From Marivita lacus (lineage in GTDB: Bacteria > Pseudomonadota > Alphaproteobacteria > Rhodobacterales > Rhodobacteraceae), in assembly GCF_014637725.1 (NCBI RefSeq), contig NZ_BMFC01000003.1:186001-250000 (forward strand): a stretch of 64,000 nucleotides of DNA, read 5' to 3'. The notes beneath the pieces are model-generated. The model saw only the letters and a program-made list of their open reading frames with translations. It did not search any database and was not told the origin of the DNA. Positions 8,272 to 17,199 of the stretch are shown here, piece after piece. Both the position numbers and the translations under genes were made by a program. The stretch's first letter is position 1. The number at the start of each line of letters is the position of its first letter.

Positions 8272-11200
8272 ATGAGCACCCGCGTTCACTTCCAAGGCCG
8301 CCTGATCAACCGCGACCGTCCCGTGTCGTTCAAGTTCAACGGCACGCTCCTGAACGGCTACCAGGGCGACACGCTCGCCTCCGCGCTTCTGGCCAATGAC
8401 CAGATGCTGATGGGCCGCAGCTTCAAATACCACCGCCCGCGCGGCGTCGTGGCGTCCGGTTCGGAAGAGCCCAATGCGATTGTCGGTCTCGGCACCGGCA
8501 ACCGGTTCGAACCGAACCAGCGCGCCACCACGACCGAGATTTTCCACGGTCTGACCGCCACCAGCCAGAACCACTGGCCGTCGCTGAACTACGATGTGGG
8601 CATCGTGAACAACCTTCTGTCGCGCTTCCTGAGCGCGGGCTTCTACTACAAGATGTTCATCCATCCGCGCCCGTTCTGGAAACACATCTACGAGCCGTTC
8701 ATCCGCCACTCCGCCGGTCTGGGCAAGGCCCCGGGCGCCGAGTCGCGCGATGCCGACCGCTATGAGCATTTCTATGCGTTCTGCGATGTGCTGGTGATCG
8801 GCGGCGGGGTTGCGGGCCTGCAATCGGCGCTGACCGCTGCCCGCGCCGGTGCCAAGGTTCTGCTGCTCGAACAGACCGCCCATCTGGGGGGTCGCGCGCC
8901 GGTGGATGGCGGCACGATCGACGGGATGGACCCGGACGCCTGGGTTGCCAAGGCCCGCGCAGAACTGCACGCGCTGCCCAATGCGCAGATCCGCACCCGC
9001 ACCATGGGGGCAGGGGTTTACGATCACGGCTACGTGCTGGGCTATGAGCGCCTGACCGACCACGCGCCCGAAGCCGCTGGCCCGCGCCACCGTCTGTGGC
9101 GCATCCGTGCGGCGCAAATCATCACCGCAACCGGGGCCATCGAACGCCCGCTCTCCTTTGCCGGCAACGACATTCCCGGCGTGATGCTGGCCTCCGCCGT
9201 GCGCGATTACCTCGTGAACTTCGGCGTCAGCCCCGGCGATCGCACCGTGGTTGTCACCAACAACGACGACGCCTACCGCACCGCCATCGCGCTGGTGCAG
9301 GCCGGTCTCAAGGTGCCCGCAATCCTCGATGCCCGTCCCGAAGGCGGCGGCGCGCTGATGGACGAGGCCAAGTCGCTTGGCATCCGCGTCGAGACCGGTG
9401 CCGCTGCGGTCAAGGTCAAGGGCTCGAAATGCGTGCATTCGATCTGTCGCGGCGTGCAGGCAGGCGAAGGCGAAGTCCTCGAAGAGATCTTCTGCGATGC
9501 CGTCGCCATGTCCGGCGGCTGGTCCCCTGTGGTGCATCTCTGGTCCCATTGCGGCGGCAAGCTGATCTGGGACGCGTCCCAGGCCACGTTCCGCCCCGAT
9601 CACGACCGCGCGCCCACCAGCCATGATGGCAACCCGTTCGTCATCGCCTCAGGCGCCGCCGATGGCGCGTTTCACCTGAACGACGTCCTGCAAAACGCGG
9701 CAAACGCAGGCAAAACCGCTGCCGCGCGTGTTGGTGCTGAAAAGGGCGACGCCGCCGCGTCCAGCGGCGAAGCGCAGGGTGAAGCCCCGCTGGTCCCGGT
9801 CTGGATGATGCCGCAAGGTGCAAAAAAGCAACTGCGCATGAAGGCGTGGCTGGATTACCAGAACGACGTCAAAGTGTCCGATGTGCAACTGGCCGCGCAG
9901 GAAGGCTTTGAATCGGTCGAACACACCAAGCGCTATACCACGCTCGGCATGGCCACGGATCAGGGAAAACTGAGCAACATCAACGGCCTTGCGACCCTTG
10001 CGAATGCGTTGGGTGCAGATATCCCACAGGTCGGGACAACCACATTCCGGCCGCCCTATACGCCCATTTCGATGGGCGCGATTGCAGGCGAGGCGCGCGG
10101 CGACATTTTCCAGCCGATCCGCAAGACGCCGATGCAGGGCTGGCACGAAGCGAACGGCGCGCATTGGGAACCGGTCGGCCATTGGCGCCGCCCCTATGCC
10201 TTTCCCAAGGCGGGCGAGAGCGTCCATGACGCGGTAAAGCGCGAGGTGCTGGCCACGCGAAACAGCCTGGGCCTGCTCGACGCCTCCACCCTTGGCAAGA
10301 TCATCGTCAAGGGTCCGGACGCGGGTCGCTTCCTCGACATGCTCTACACCAACATGATGAGCACGCTGAAAGTGGGCAAATGCCGCTACGGGCTGATGTG
10401 CTCGGAAAACGGCTTCCTGTCGGATGACGGCGTGGTCGCGCGCATCGACGAGGACACGTTCCTCTGCCACACGACCACCGGCGGCGCGGATCGCATCCAT
10501 GCCCATATGGAGGAATGGCTGCAAACCGAATGGTGGGACTGGAAGGTCTGGACCGTCAACGCGACCGAGCAGTTCGCGCAGGTCGCCGTGGTCGGCCCCA
10601 ACGCCCGCAAGCTGCTGGAAAAGCTGGGCGGAATGGATGTCTCGAAAGAGGCGTTGGCCTTCATGGACTGGAAGGACGGCGAATTGGCGGGCTTCCCGGT
10701 GCGGGTCTACCGCATCTCGTTCTCCGGCGAACTGAGCTATGAAATCGCCGTGCCCGCCAACCTGGGCCGGGCGTTCTGGGACAAGCTGATCGAGGCCGGG
10801 CAGGAGTGGAACATCACCCCCTACGGTACCGAGGCGCTGCACATCATGCGCGCCGAAAAGGGCTTCATCATGATCGGGGATGAAACCGACGGCACGGTGA
10901 TCCCGCAGGACCTTGGTCTTGACTGGGCGATCTCGAAGAAGAAAGACGACTATATCGGCAAGCGTGCACAGGCGCGGTCACACATGACCGACCCCAAGCG
11001 CTGGAAGCTGGTGGGGCTGGAAACGCTCGATGGCTCGGTTCTGAGGGACGGTGCCTATGCGCTGGCCGAGGGTACGAACGAGAACGGCCAACGCAACACG
11101 CAAGGCCGCGTCACCTCGACCTATCGCAGCCCGACCCTGAACAAGGGCATCGCGATGGGTCTGGTGCTGAACGGCCCCGACCGCATGGGCGAGGTCATCG

Positions 11201-11289
11201 AGTTCACAGCCGGGGGTGACGACATCGCCAAGGCGAAAATCGTCAACGCGGTCTTTTTTGATCCCGAGGGAGAGAAGCAGAATGTCTGA
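8272..11289 (+). CDS. soxA: Sarcosine oxidase subunit alpha
   Basis: 1005 residues, normal for the alpha subunit. The N-terminal ~100 residues are a 2Fe-2S-ferredoxin-like fold (FQGRLINRDRPVSFKFNG; GRSFKYHRPRGVV). CDVLVIGGGVAGLQSALTAA at about 170 begins the dinucleotide-binding region. The C-terminal ~380 residues form an aminomethyltransferase (GcvT)-like folate-binding domain (GLLDASTLGKIIVKGPDAGR; GTEALHIMRAEKGF). The ATG at 8272 is chosen because it gives the family N-terminus MSTRVHFQGR; upstream open frame only overlaps soxD. The stop overlaps soxG by 8 bases. Confidence 0.95.
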   Translation: MSTRVHFQGRLINRDRPVSFKFNGTLLNGYQGDTLASALLANDQMLMGRSFKYHRPRGVVASGSEEPNAIVGLGTGNRFEPNQRATTTEIFHGLTATSQNHWPSLNYDVGIVNNLLSRFLSAGFYYKMFIHPRPFWKHIYEPFIRHSAGLGKAPGAESRDADRYEHFYAFCDVLVIGGGVAGLQSALTAARAGAKVLLLEQTAHLGGRAPVDGGTIDGMDPDAWVAKARAELHALPNAQIRTRTMGAGVYDHGYVLGYERLTDHAPEAAGPRHRLWRIRAAQIITATGAIERPLSFAGNDIPGVMLASAVRDYLVNFGVSPGDRTVVVTNNDDAYRTAIALVQAGLKVPAILDARPEGGGALMDEAKSLGIRVETGAAAVKVKGSKCVHSICRGVQAGEGEVLEEIFCDAVAMSGGWSPVVHLWSHCGGKLIWDASQATFRPDHDRAPTSHDGNPFVIASGAADGAFHLNDVLQNAANAGKTAAARVGAEKGDAAASSGEAQGEAPLVPVWMMPQGAKKQLRMKAWLDYQNDVKVSDVQLAAQEGFESVEHTKRYTTLGMATDQGKLSNINGLATLANALGADIPQVGTTTFRPPYTPISMGAIAGEARGDIFQPIRKTPMQGWHEANGAHWEPVGHWRRPYAFPKAGESVHDAVKREVLATRNSLGLLDASTLGKIIVKGPDAGRFLDMLYTNMMSTLKVGKCRYGLMCSENGFLSDDGVVARIDEDTFLCHTTTGGADRIHAHMEEWLQTEWWDWKVWTVNATEQFAQVAVVGPNARKLLEKLGGMDVSKEALAFMDWKDGELAGFPVRVYRISFSGELSYEIAVPANLGRAFWDKLIEAGQEWNITPYGTEALHIMRAEKGFIMIGDETDGTVIPQDLGLDWAISKKKDDYIGKRAQARSHMTDPKRWKLVGLETLDGSVLRDGAYALAEGTNENGQRNTQGRVTSTYRSPTLNKGIAMGLVLNGPDRMGEVIEFTAGGDDIAKAKIVNAVFFDPEGEKQNV

Positions 11290-11854
11290 CGTGGCTTTGG
11301 CGCTGGGTGGCGCATCCTTTGACGGTCTGGTGAATATCGAGGAACTGGCCGGGCAGGGCATGGTGACCCTGCGCGGTGACCTGAGCGACACCACCATCAT
11401 ATCCGCGGTCAAGGACGTGTTCGGCGTGACCCTGCCGGGCACGCGGGAAACCGCGTTTGACGGCGCACAGGGCGCGCTCTGGATGTCGCCGGACGAGGCG
11501 TTGCTGCTCTGCCCCTATGAAGAGGCCCTGCAAAGGGCCGATGAATTGTCGGCCAAGCTGCACGGCAGCCATGCGCTTGTCGTCAATGTCTCGGACGCCC
11601 GCGCGGTGTTCCGGCTCAAGGGGGTCATGCTGCGGGAAGTCATCGCCAAGCTGGCCCCGGTGGATATGTCCCCCGACGCCTTCACGCCCGGCATGGTGCG
11701 CCGCACCCGCATGGCGCAGGTCGCTGCCGCCTTCTGGATGGATGATGCCAACACCGCGCGGATCGTCTGTTTCCGGTCGGTTGCGGCCTATATGTTCGGC
11801 ATTCTGAGCGTGTCGGCGGATGATGCGTCTGCGGTGAACCATTTCACCCGCTGA
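11282..11854 (+). CDS. soxG: Sarcosine oxidase subunit gamma
   Basis: 190 residues, last gene of soxBDAG. The sequence has the GcvT-related fold of gamma subunits: LRGDLSDTTIISAVKDVFGV, GALWMSPDEALLLCP, SDARAVFRLKGVMLREVIAK, and TRMAQVAAAFWM. The gamma subunit packs against alpha and helps form the folate site. The ATG at 11282 lies 8 bases inside the end of soxA with GGGAGAGAAG just upstream, showing tight coupling. No strong terminator follows; only a weak CCCCG/CGGGG pair is seen at 11884-11907. Confidence 0.92.
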   Translation: MSDVALALGGASFDGLVNIEELAGQGMVTLRGDLSDTTIISAVKDVFGVTLPGTRETAFDGAQGALWMSPDEALLLCPYEEALQRADELSAKLHGSHALVVNVSDARAVFRLKGVMLREVIAKLAPVDMSPDAFTPGMVRRTRMAQVAAAFWMDDANTARIVCFRSVAAYMFGILSVSADDASAVNHFTR

Positions 11855-11975
11855 CGCGTTGATCCGTAGACAGGCGGGATAAATCCCCGATTGGCGCACC
11901 ACCGGGGTTGACCTTGGGACTGCGTCACATCAGGTATGCCTGTGTAATTTGACGCACCATTGAGGGGACACCACC

Positions 11976-12584
11976 ATGGCTTTCGAACTTCCTGATCTGC
12001 CCTACGCCCACGACGCGCTGGCCAGCAAAGGCATGTCCAAAGAGACACTCGAATACCACCACGACATCCACCACAAGGCCTATGTCGACAACGGCAACAA
12101 GGCGATTGCCGGCACCGAATGGGATGGCAAGTCGATGGAAGAGATCATCAAGGGCACCTACGATGCCAAGGCCGTGGCCCAGAGCGGCATCTTCAACAAC
12201 ATCAGCCAGCTGTGGAACCACAACCAGTTCTGGGAGATGATGAGCCCGGGCGAGCACAAGATGCCGACCGAGCTTGAGACCCGTATCACCGACGCCTTCG
12301 GTACGGTCGACAAGTTCAAGGAAGATTTCAGCGCCGCAGGTGCGGGCCAGTTCGGTTCGGGCTGGGCGTGGCTGGTGGTCGATACCGATGGCACGCTCAA
12401 GGTCACCAAGACCGAGAACGGCGTGAACCCGGTCTGCTTTGGCCAGACAGCGCTGCTGGGCTGCGACGTGTGGGAACATTCCTACTACATCGACTTCCGC
12501 AACAAGCGCCCCGCTTACCTGGCGAACTTCCTCGACAACCTCGTCAACTGGGACAACGTCGCCGAGCGCCTGTCGAAAGCCTGA
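11976..12584 (+). CDS. sodB: Superoxide dismutase, Fe/Mn family
   Basis: 202 residues, the usual size. The four metal ligands are in family context: EYHHDIHHKAYVDN (first His), SQLWNHNQFWEMM (second His), and DVWEHSYYIDFRNKRP (Asp and third His). The protein begins directly at the mature fold (MAFELPDLPYAHDAL), so it is cytosolic. It converts superoxide to peroxide and oxygen, which is apt next to a peroxide-producing oxidase, but it has its own 121-bp upstream gap. SodB-type (Fe) is more likely than Mn from overall resemblance, but the metal cannot be settled from sequence alone. Confidence 0.93.
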   Translation: MAFELPDLPYAHDALASKGMSKETLEYHHDIHHKAYVDNGNKAIAGTEWDGKSMEEIIKGTYDAKAVAQSGIFNNISQLWNHNQFWEMMSPGEHKMPTELETRITDAFGTVDKFKEDFSAAGAGQFGSGWAWLVVDTDGTLKVTKTENGVNPVCFGQTALLGCDVWEHSYYIDFRNKRPAYLANFLDNLVNWDNVAERLSKA

Positions 12585-12606
12585 TCGGTTTGATACCTAT
12601 CCTGAA

Positions 12607-12634
12607 AGGCCCTGTCATCTTGGCAGGGCTTTTT
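12607..12634 (+). terminator. Rho-independent terminator of sodB
   Basis: GCCCTGTC pairs with GGCAGGGC (with one G-T pair) around a short loop, followed by five T (12630-12634). It lies 24 bp after the sodB stop and 20 bp before the GST start, so the GST gene probably has its own transcript or is reached by read-through. Confidence 0.8.
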
Positions 12635-12654
12635 GCATTTTGGACAATCTGACC

Positions 12655-13302
12655 ATGCTGCGCGTCTACACGTCTGACCATTCGCTCTATTGCGCCAAGC
12701 TGCGTATCCTGTTGCGGCACAAGGGACTGCCGTTCGAGGAACTGCCGCCTCCCGGTGGCGGCGGATCGCCGGAGTACCTCGCCATCGTGCCTTCGGGCAA
12801 CATCCCCGCGCTGGTGGACGGCGATCTGGTGCTGACCGACAGCGAGGCGATTGCCGAATACCTTGAGGAAAAACACCCCGAACCGGCAATGCTGCCCGGC
12901 ACGCTGATCGGGCGGGCACTGTCGCGGGAACGCTCGCGCTTTGCCGACACGCGGCTGGAACCGGCGCTGCGGCTGACATTTCCACATGTGGCCCCTGCGA
13001 CACGTGACCCAAAAGCCATAGCGGCGGCGCATGACATGATCGCCAAACGCCTGACCGCGTTGGGGCAGATGTTGGCGCGTGCCGATCTGCCACGCGACCG
13101 CCTGTGGATGGGCGATTGTGGGACAATTGTCACACTGGAATGGATCGCACTTTTCGAAGGGCCGGTGATCCCGGCGCTCGACTGGCCCGAGGCAGTGACC
13201 CGCTACCGGACCCAGATGAGGACCCATGCCGCCGTCGCGGATGAACTGGCCGCCTACCGCCCGGAAATGCTGCGCTACATGCAGCACAAGGGCGCGCTCT
13301 AG
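12655..13302 (+). CDS. Glutathione S-transferase family protein
   Basis: 215 residues. The N-terminal thioredoxin-like domain starts LRVYTSDHSLYCAKLRILLR, with Ser/Tyr/Cys candidates for the glutathione-activating residue near position 9-12. It has the cis-proline and glutathione-binding elements PSGNIPALVDGDLVLTDSEA. The C-terminal half is helical and more divergent. The substrate is unknown. The ATG at 12655 gives the family N-terminus; upstream open frame runs through sodB and its terminator. rarD follows 62 bp downstream. Confidence 0.85.
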   Translation: MLRVYTSDHSLYCAKLRILLRHKGLPFEELPPPGGGGSPEYLAIVPSGNIPALVDGDLVLTDSEAIAEYLEEKHPEPAMLPGTLIGRALSRERSRFADTRLEPALRLTFPHVAPATRDPKAIAAAHDMIAKRLTALGQMLARADLPRDRLWMGDCGTIVTLEWIALFEGPVIPALDWPEAVTRYRTQMRTHAAVADELAAYRPEMLRYMQHKGAL

Positions 13303-13364
13303 CCGGACAGGCCGCCCTTGCGCATCCCCGCGCCGACCGATACCGCTGGCGGCGGAGGCCCATC

Positions 13365-14318
13365 ATGACAGACACCCGCAACGGCGTTCTTGCGCTTATC
13401 GCCGCCTGCTGCATCTGGGGGTTGTCCGGCCTGTTCTACAAGACGCTCATCGGCGTGCCACCGCACGAGGTGCTGGCGCATCGCACCTTCTGGTCGCTGG
13501 TGTTCTTCGGACTGGTGCTTGGCCTGCAGGGACGGTTGCACGTGCTCTGGCGCGCGGTGTCGAACTGGACCTCGTTCAAGGTGATCGCCGCTGCGGCCCT
13601 GTTCATCTCCACCAACTGGTTCCTGTTCATCTGGTCGATCCATGCAGGCCGCGCCACCGAAGCCTCGATGGGGTATTACATCTTTCCGTTGGTCGCAGTC
13701 CTGCTGGGCCGGGTGGTGTTGGGCGAACGGCTGAGCACGACGCAATGGGTGGCGATCACGCTGGCCGCGCTGGGGGTCACGACGCTGACCATCGGGCTGC
13801 ATATCGTGCCGTGGATCTCGCTTGTGCTGGCCAGCACCTTCGGGATGTACGGGCTGATCAAGAAACGGCTTGATCTTGGCCCGGTCGTGTCGGTGTCGGC
13901 CGAAGTGCTGATCCTGTGCCCGCTCGCGCTGGCCTGGCTGACCTATATCCACATGGGGCAGGGCGGTGGCGCCTTTGGGCGAGACCTGACGGAGTCGCTC
14001 AAGCTGATGGCCTCCGGGCCGATCACCGCCTTGCCGTTGATCCTGTTTTCCTATGGCGCCCGGCGTCTGACCATGTCCACGGTCGGCATCGTGCAATACA
14101 TCAACCCGACGCTGCAGTTTCTGGTCGCTGTGACGATCTTTGGTGAGCCGTTCGGCGTGGTGCACATGATCGCCTTCGCCCTGATCTGGACGGCTCTCGC
14201 GATATATTCCAGCAGCGCCTACACTCAGGACAGGGCGCGGCGCAGGGCGGTGATCGTCGCGGGCGCAGAGGTTGTGGTCTCGACAAAGCCCAGCAGCGAC
14301 CTGTCGGCAAAACCCTGA
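13365..14318 (+). CDS. rarD: RarD-type EamA (DMT) transporter
   Basis: 317 residues with about ten hydrophobic segments. The N-terminus GVLALIAACCIWGLSGLFYK and the following PPHEVLAHRTFWSLV are characteristic of the RarD subgroup of drug/metabolite transporters. The SMGYYIFPLVAVLLGRVVLGE and STVGIVQYINPTLQFLVAV blocks mark the two EamA repeats. The substrate is unknown. The last ~30 residues (after IWTALAIYSSSAY) are hydrophilic and are encoded over the 3' end of the opposing LOG gene, so they are probably a non-conserved tail. GGCGGAGG precedes the ATG. Confidence 0.88.
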   Translation: MTDTRNGVLALIAACCIWGLSGLFYKTLIGVPPHEVLAHRTFWSLVFFGLVLGLQGRLHVLWRAVSNWTSFKVIAAAALFISTNWFLFIWSIHAGRATEASMGYYIFPLVAVLLGRVVLGERLSTTQWVAITLAALGVTTLTIGLHIVPWISLVLASTFGMYGLIKKRLDLGPVVSVSAEVLILCPLALAWLTYIHMGQGGGAFGRDLTESLKLMASGPITALPLILFSYGARRLTMSTVGIVQYINPTLQFLVAVTIFGEPFGVVHMIAFALIWTALAIYSSSAYTQDRARRRAVIVAGAEVVVSTKPSSDLSAKP

Positions 14319-14776
14319 TCGACGACATGATCCAGCAGGGCGGTCAGCGGGGCCCAGTAATTGTCAACGCTCAGCAAGACGATTGGCTTGCCGTGCAGAC
14401 CCAGTTGCCGCCATGTCAGCACTTCGAAAAACTCGTCCAGCGATCCGGCACCCCCCGGCAGAACGACGATGGCGTCCGCGTTCATCACCATGACCTTTTT
14501 GCGCTCGTGCATGGTTTCGGTGATGATGAACCGCGTGAGGTCGGTCTTGCCCACCTCCAGATCCATCAGATGCGTCGGGATCACGCCGAACGTGTCGCCG
14601 CCCGCGTCTTGCGCGGCACGGGCCACGGTGCCCATCAGGCCGACATCGCCTGCGCCGTAAACCAACCGCCAGCCCTCATCCGCAATCGCGCGTCCCAGCG
14701 CCTCGGCTGCCGTTGTATACGCGGGGTTCACACCCGGACGTGAGCCGCAATAGACACAGATGGATTTGGAGATCAT
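14225..14776 (-). CDS. LOG-family (TIGR00730) protein, putative cytokinin riboside 5'-monophosphate phosphoribohydrolase
   Basis: 183 residues. SICVYCGSRPGVNPAYTTAA, the nucleotide-binding loop LVYGAGDVGLMG, and VLPGGAGSLDEFFEVLTWRQ match the LOG/lysine-decarboxylase-like family, where PGGxGTxxE is the active-site motif (here Ser replaces Thr). Such enzymes release the base from nucleoside monophosphates. The ATG at 14776 is chosen because the family sequence starts at MISKSICVYCG; the 27 codons upstream are unrelated. The last 94 bp overlap the convergent rarD gene. Confidence 0.88.
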   Translation of the reverse strand: MISKSICVYCGSRPGVNPAYTTAAEALGRAIADEGWRLVYGAGDVGLMGTVARAAQDAGGDTFGVIPTHLMDLEVGKTDLTRFIITETMHERKKVMVMNADAIVVLPGGAGSLDEFFEVLTWRQLGLHGKPIVLLSVDNYWAPLTALLDHVVDQGFADRSLLGFVETTTSAPATITALRRALS

Positions 14777-14889
14777 GGGCGCATGTCCTTGACAAGGGTT
14801 GGGAAGTTGCCTCGTGATACCTGCGTTGATAGAGACGCTCAACTGCGGGAATGGCATATCGCCGTTCCATCACGGACACTTGGGGTAAG

Positions 14890-16419
14890 ATGAGCAAATT
14901 CGCGTTGGCCAATGGCAGGTCGGGCCTCGTTCTGGGCGGAGCCGCCGCAGTGGGCGCTGTCGTGCTGGCGATCTATGCCAGCGGGGCGCTGTTTCCCGCG
15001 GACCCTGTCGATGCCCCGTCCGCGACTGTCGCGGTCCCGCCCGAGCCAACCGCCCCCGTTGCGGATGCTGTGCAGGACACAGCCGTTCCCGACATCGAAA
15101 CCGCCGAGCCTGTTGTCGCACCCGAGCCGGAACCGCCGCTTGCAGAGGCCGACAGCACAGTGGACGAGCCTGCCGTTGAGGCCGAGACCGTGGCAGCAGA
15201 GTCGCAGGACAGCGTTGCCGAAGACAGCCCCGCGCAGGACAGCCCCGCGCGGGAAGCCCCTGCCTTTGACATCGTTCGGGTCGCCCCGGATGGTCAAACC
15301 CTGATCGCGGGTCGCGCGCCCGGCGCGCGTGCGGTTTTCATCCTTGTCGATGGGGTCGAAATCGGACAGGCCGAGGTTGACGGGTCCGGCAAATTCGTCA
15401 CCTTCCTCGATCTGCCCCCCAGCGATGCGCCGCGCGTGGTGGGCCTCGTGTCCGACGGCGATCAAGGCCGCATAGAGAGCCCCGATCAGGTCATTCTGGC
15501 TCCTGTCACCCGCGTGGCGGAACTTCCCGAGCCAGAGCCCGCGCCTCAGGCTGTGACGGAAGCCAAGCCGCAGCCCGAAAGCGCAGTCCCCGATCAGCTT
15601 GCCGCGTTGCCGGAAACCAATACGCCCGCAGCCACAGAGACACCGACCGAAACTGCCGCCGACGCGAGCCCTGAGACCGCAGCGCCCTCCGCGCCGTTAG
15701 AGGTCACGCAAGCGCCAGAGGCACCCGACGCACCAGCGCCCAGCGTGCTTGCGCAAGTCCCCGGTATCGACGCGCCTGCACTTGGCGAAACGACGCCCCC
15801 GCAGGTGGAGGCGCAGTCCGGCCCCGATATTGCCGCGACCACCCAGACCGCACTGACACCAGCGCCAGATGAGCCTTCCGCCCCGGCGGTGATCCTGTCG
15901 ACCGAAGCGGGGGTGAACGTGCTCCAGACCGGGCAGGCCGTGCCGGAACTCCTCGACCAGATCGCACTTGATGCGATCACCTATGAAGATGCCGGGTCCG
16001 TCGCACTCAGCGGGCGCGGAATCGCAGAGGAATTCGTGCGGATCTACCTCGACAACCAGCCCATCATCACCACCGAGATCGGGACGGACGGCCAATGGCG
16101 CGCCGAACTGCCGGAGGTGGACAGCGGCACCTACACGCTGCGCGTGGATGCGGTCGATGCTTCGGGTGACGTCACATCGCGGGTCGAAAGCCCGTTCCGG
16201 CGTGAAGACCCGGTTGCGCTGGCGCAGGCTGCCGACCGCGCTGCAGGCCCGTCGGTGATCAAGGTGGTGACCGTGCAGCCCGGAAATACGCTCTGGGCGA
16301 TTGCCCGCGACCGCTACGGCGAAGGTCCGGCCTACGTCAAGGTGTTCGAGGCCAACCGAGACCGTATCCGCGACCCCGACCTGATCTACCCCGGCCAGGT
16401 GTTTTCCATCCCTGATTGA
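14890..16419 (+). CDS. Membrane-anchored LysM protein with Ig-like domains
   Basis: 509 residues. A short cytoplasmic lead and one membrane helix (LVLGGAAAVGAVVLAIYASG, about 12-31) are followed by a long Pro/Ala/Glu-rich linker. An Ig/bacterial-big-like domain follows (FDIVRVAPDGQTLIAGRAPG...). A second low-complexity region (about 215-345) is followed by another Ig-like domain (VALSGRGIAEEFVRIYLDNQ). A C-terminal LysM domain (VVTVQPGNTLWAIARDRYGE...IYPGQVFSIP) should bind peptidoglycan. Probably an envelope-spanning structural protein. The ATG at 14890 has GGGG upstream; an in-frame ATG at 14851 is possible. Confidence 0.82.
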   Translation: MSKFALANGRSGLVLGGAAAVGAVVLAIYASGALFPADPVDAPSATVAVPPEPTAPVADAVQDTAVPDIETAEPVVAPEPEPPLAEADSTVDEPAVEAETVAAESQDSVAEDSPAQDSPAREAPAFDIVRVAPDGQTLIAGRAPGARAVFILVDGVEIGQAEVDGSGKFVTFLDLPPSDAPRVVGLVSDGDQGRIESPDQVILAPVTRVAELPEPEPAPQAVTEAKPQPESAVPDQLAALPETNTPAATETPTETAADASPETAAPSAPLEVTQAPEAPDAPAPSVLAQVPGIDAPALGETTPPQVEAQSGPDIAATTQTALTPAPDEPSAPAVILSTEAGVNVLQTGQAVPELLDQIALDAITYEDAGSVALSGRGIAEEFVRIYLDNQPIITTEIGTDGQWRAELPEVDSGTYTLRVDAVDASGDVTSRVESPFRREDPVALAQAADRAAGPSVIKVVTVQPGNTLWAIARDRYGEGPAYVKVFEANRDRIRDPDLIYPGQVFSIPD

Positions 16420-16466
16420 TCGGCTTGTCACGGTGCTGTGATTTTCTTGGGCTAGCCCTGCGGCAC

Positions 16467-16519
16467 ATACTGTATATTGCGGGGGTTGCCCGTTTGCTCC
16501 CGCGATATATAGTAAGTAT
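16467..16519. repeat. Imperfect inverted repeat around the HNH gene promoter
   Basis: ATACTGTATATTGCGGG (16467-16483) is matched, with bulges, by the reverse complement of 16499-16519 (ATACTTACTATATATCGCGGG). The right arm contains the predicted -10 box. It may be an operator or a transcript hairpin; no run of T follows. Confidence 0.3.
16486..16513 (+). promoter_or_regulatory. Candidate sigma-70-type promoter for the HNH nuclease gene
   Basis: TTGCCC (16486-16491) and TATAGT (16508-16513) with a 16-base spacer lie 74 bp before the ATG at 16587, in an otherwise AT-rich patch. The match is fair (-35 four of six, -10 four to five of six). Confidence 0.4.
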
Positions 16520-16586
16520 CATAGACCGGGGCGGGGTCCCGTCCCGATGCTGAAACAGGCAGACTGGGCAGGAGACGATTCCCCCG

Positions 16587-17171
16587 ATGGATGGCAATTT
16601 CAGAACAGCTTTCGTGCGCGAACCAGGTGCGTTGCGGCACCATCCAGCGCTGGTGCTGAACGCGGATTACAGGCCCTTGTCCTACTATCCGCTCTCGCTG
16701 TGGCCGTGGCAGGATGCGGTCAAGGCGGCGTTTCTCGACAGGGTGGACATCGTCGCCGAATATGACGAGGTGGTCCGAAGCCCCTCGATGACGCTGCGAA
16801 TACCCAGCGTTGTGGTGCTCAAGGATTATGTCAAACCGCAAAAGCGCGTGGCCTTCACGCGCTTTAATCTTTTCTTGAGGGACGAATTCATCTGCCAGTA
16901 CTGCGGCGCAAAGGGCGAACTGACCTTCGATCACGTGGTGCCGCGTGCGTCGGGCGGGATCACGTCCTGGGAAAACGTCGTCGCCGCCTGTGCGCCCTGC
17001 AACCTGCGCAAGGGTTCGAAAAGCCTGCGGCAGGCGGGTCTGTCCTTGCGCAAGCCGCCACGTCAGCCGGGTGCGCAGGAATTGCTCAACATGGGGCGCA
17101 AGTTCCCACCGAACCACCTGCATGACAGCTGGATGGATTTCCTTTACTGGGACGCCGAACTGGAGGCGTGA
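16587..17171 (+). CDS. HNH endonuclease family protein
   Basis: 194 residues. ICQYCGAKGELTFDHVVPRA gives the first CxxC zinc pair and the DH of the HNH core. GGITSWENVVAACAPCNLRK gives the asparagine and second CxxC pair. The N-terminal ~90 residues (ALVLNADYRPLSYYPLSLWP) are a conserved lead domain common in stand-alone bacterial HNH proteins of this size. Target and role are unknown; there is no phage, intein or restriction gene next to it. AGGAGA precedes the ATG. It converges on eda with a 28-bp gap. Confidence 0.88.
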   Translation: MDGNFRTAFVREPGALRHHPALVLNADYRPLSYYPLSLWPWQDAVKAAFLDRVDIVAEYDEVVRSPSMTLRIPSVVVLKDYVKPQKRVAFTRFNLFLRDEFICQYCGAKGELTFDHVVPRASGGITSWENVVAACAPCNLRKGSKSLRQAGLSLRKPPRQPGAQELLNMGRKFPPNHLHDSWMDFLYWDAELEA

Positions 17172-17199
17172 GGCGCCTCAAATCGCCTTGGTCCTGCGT

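Noticed and set aside
8182-10842. Two long minus-strand frames opposite soxA (480 and 397 codons)
   Set aside because: They are GC-driven shadows with His/Arg/Gly-rich composition and no family motifs.
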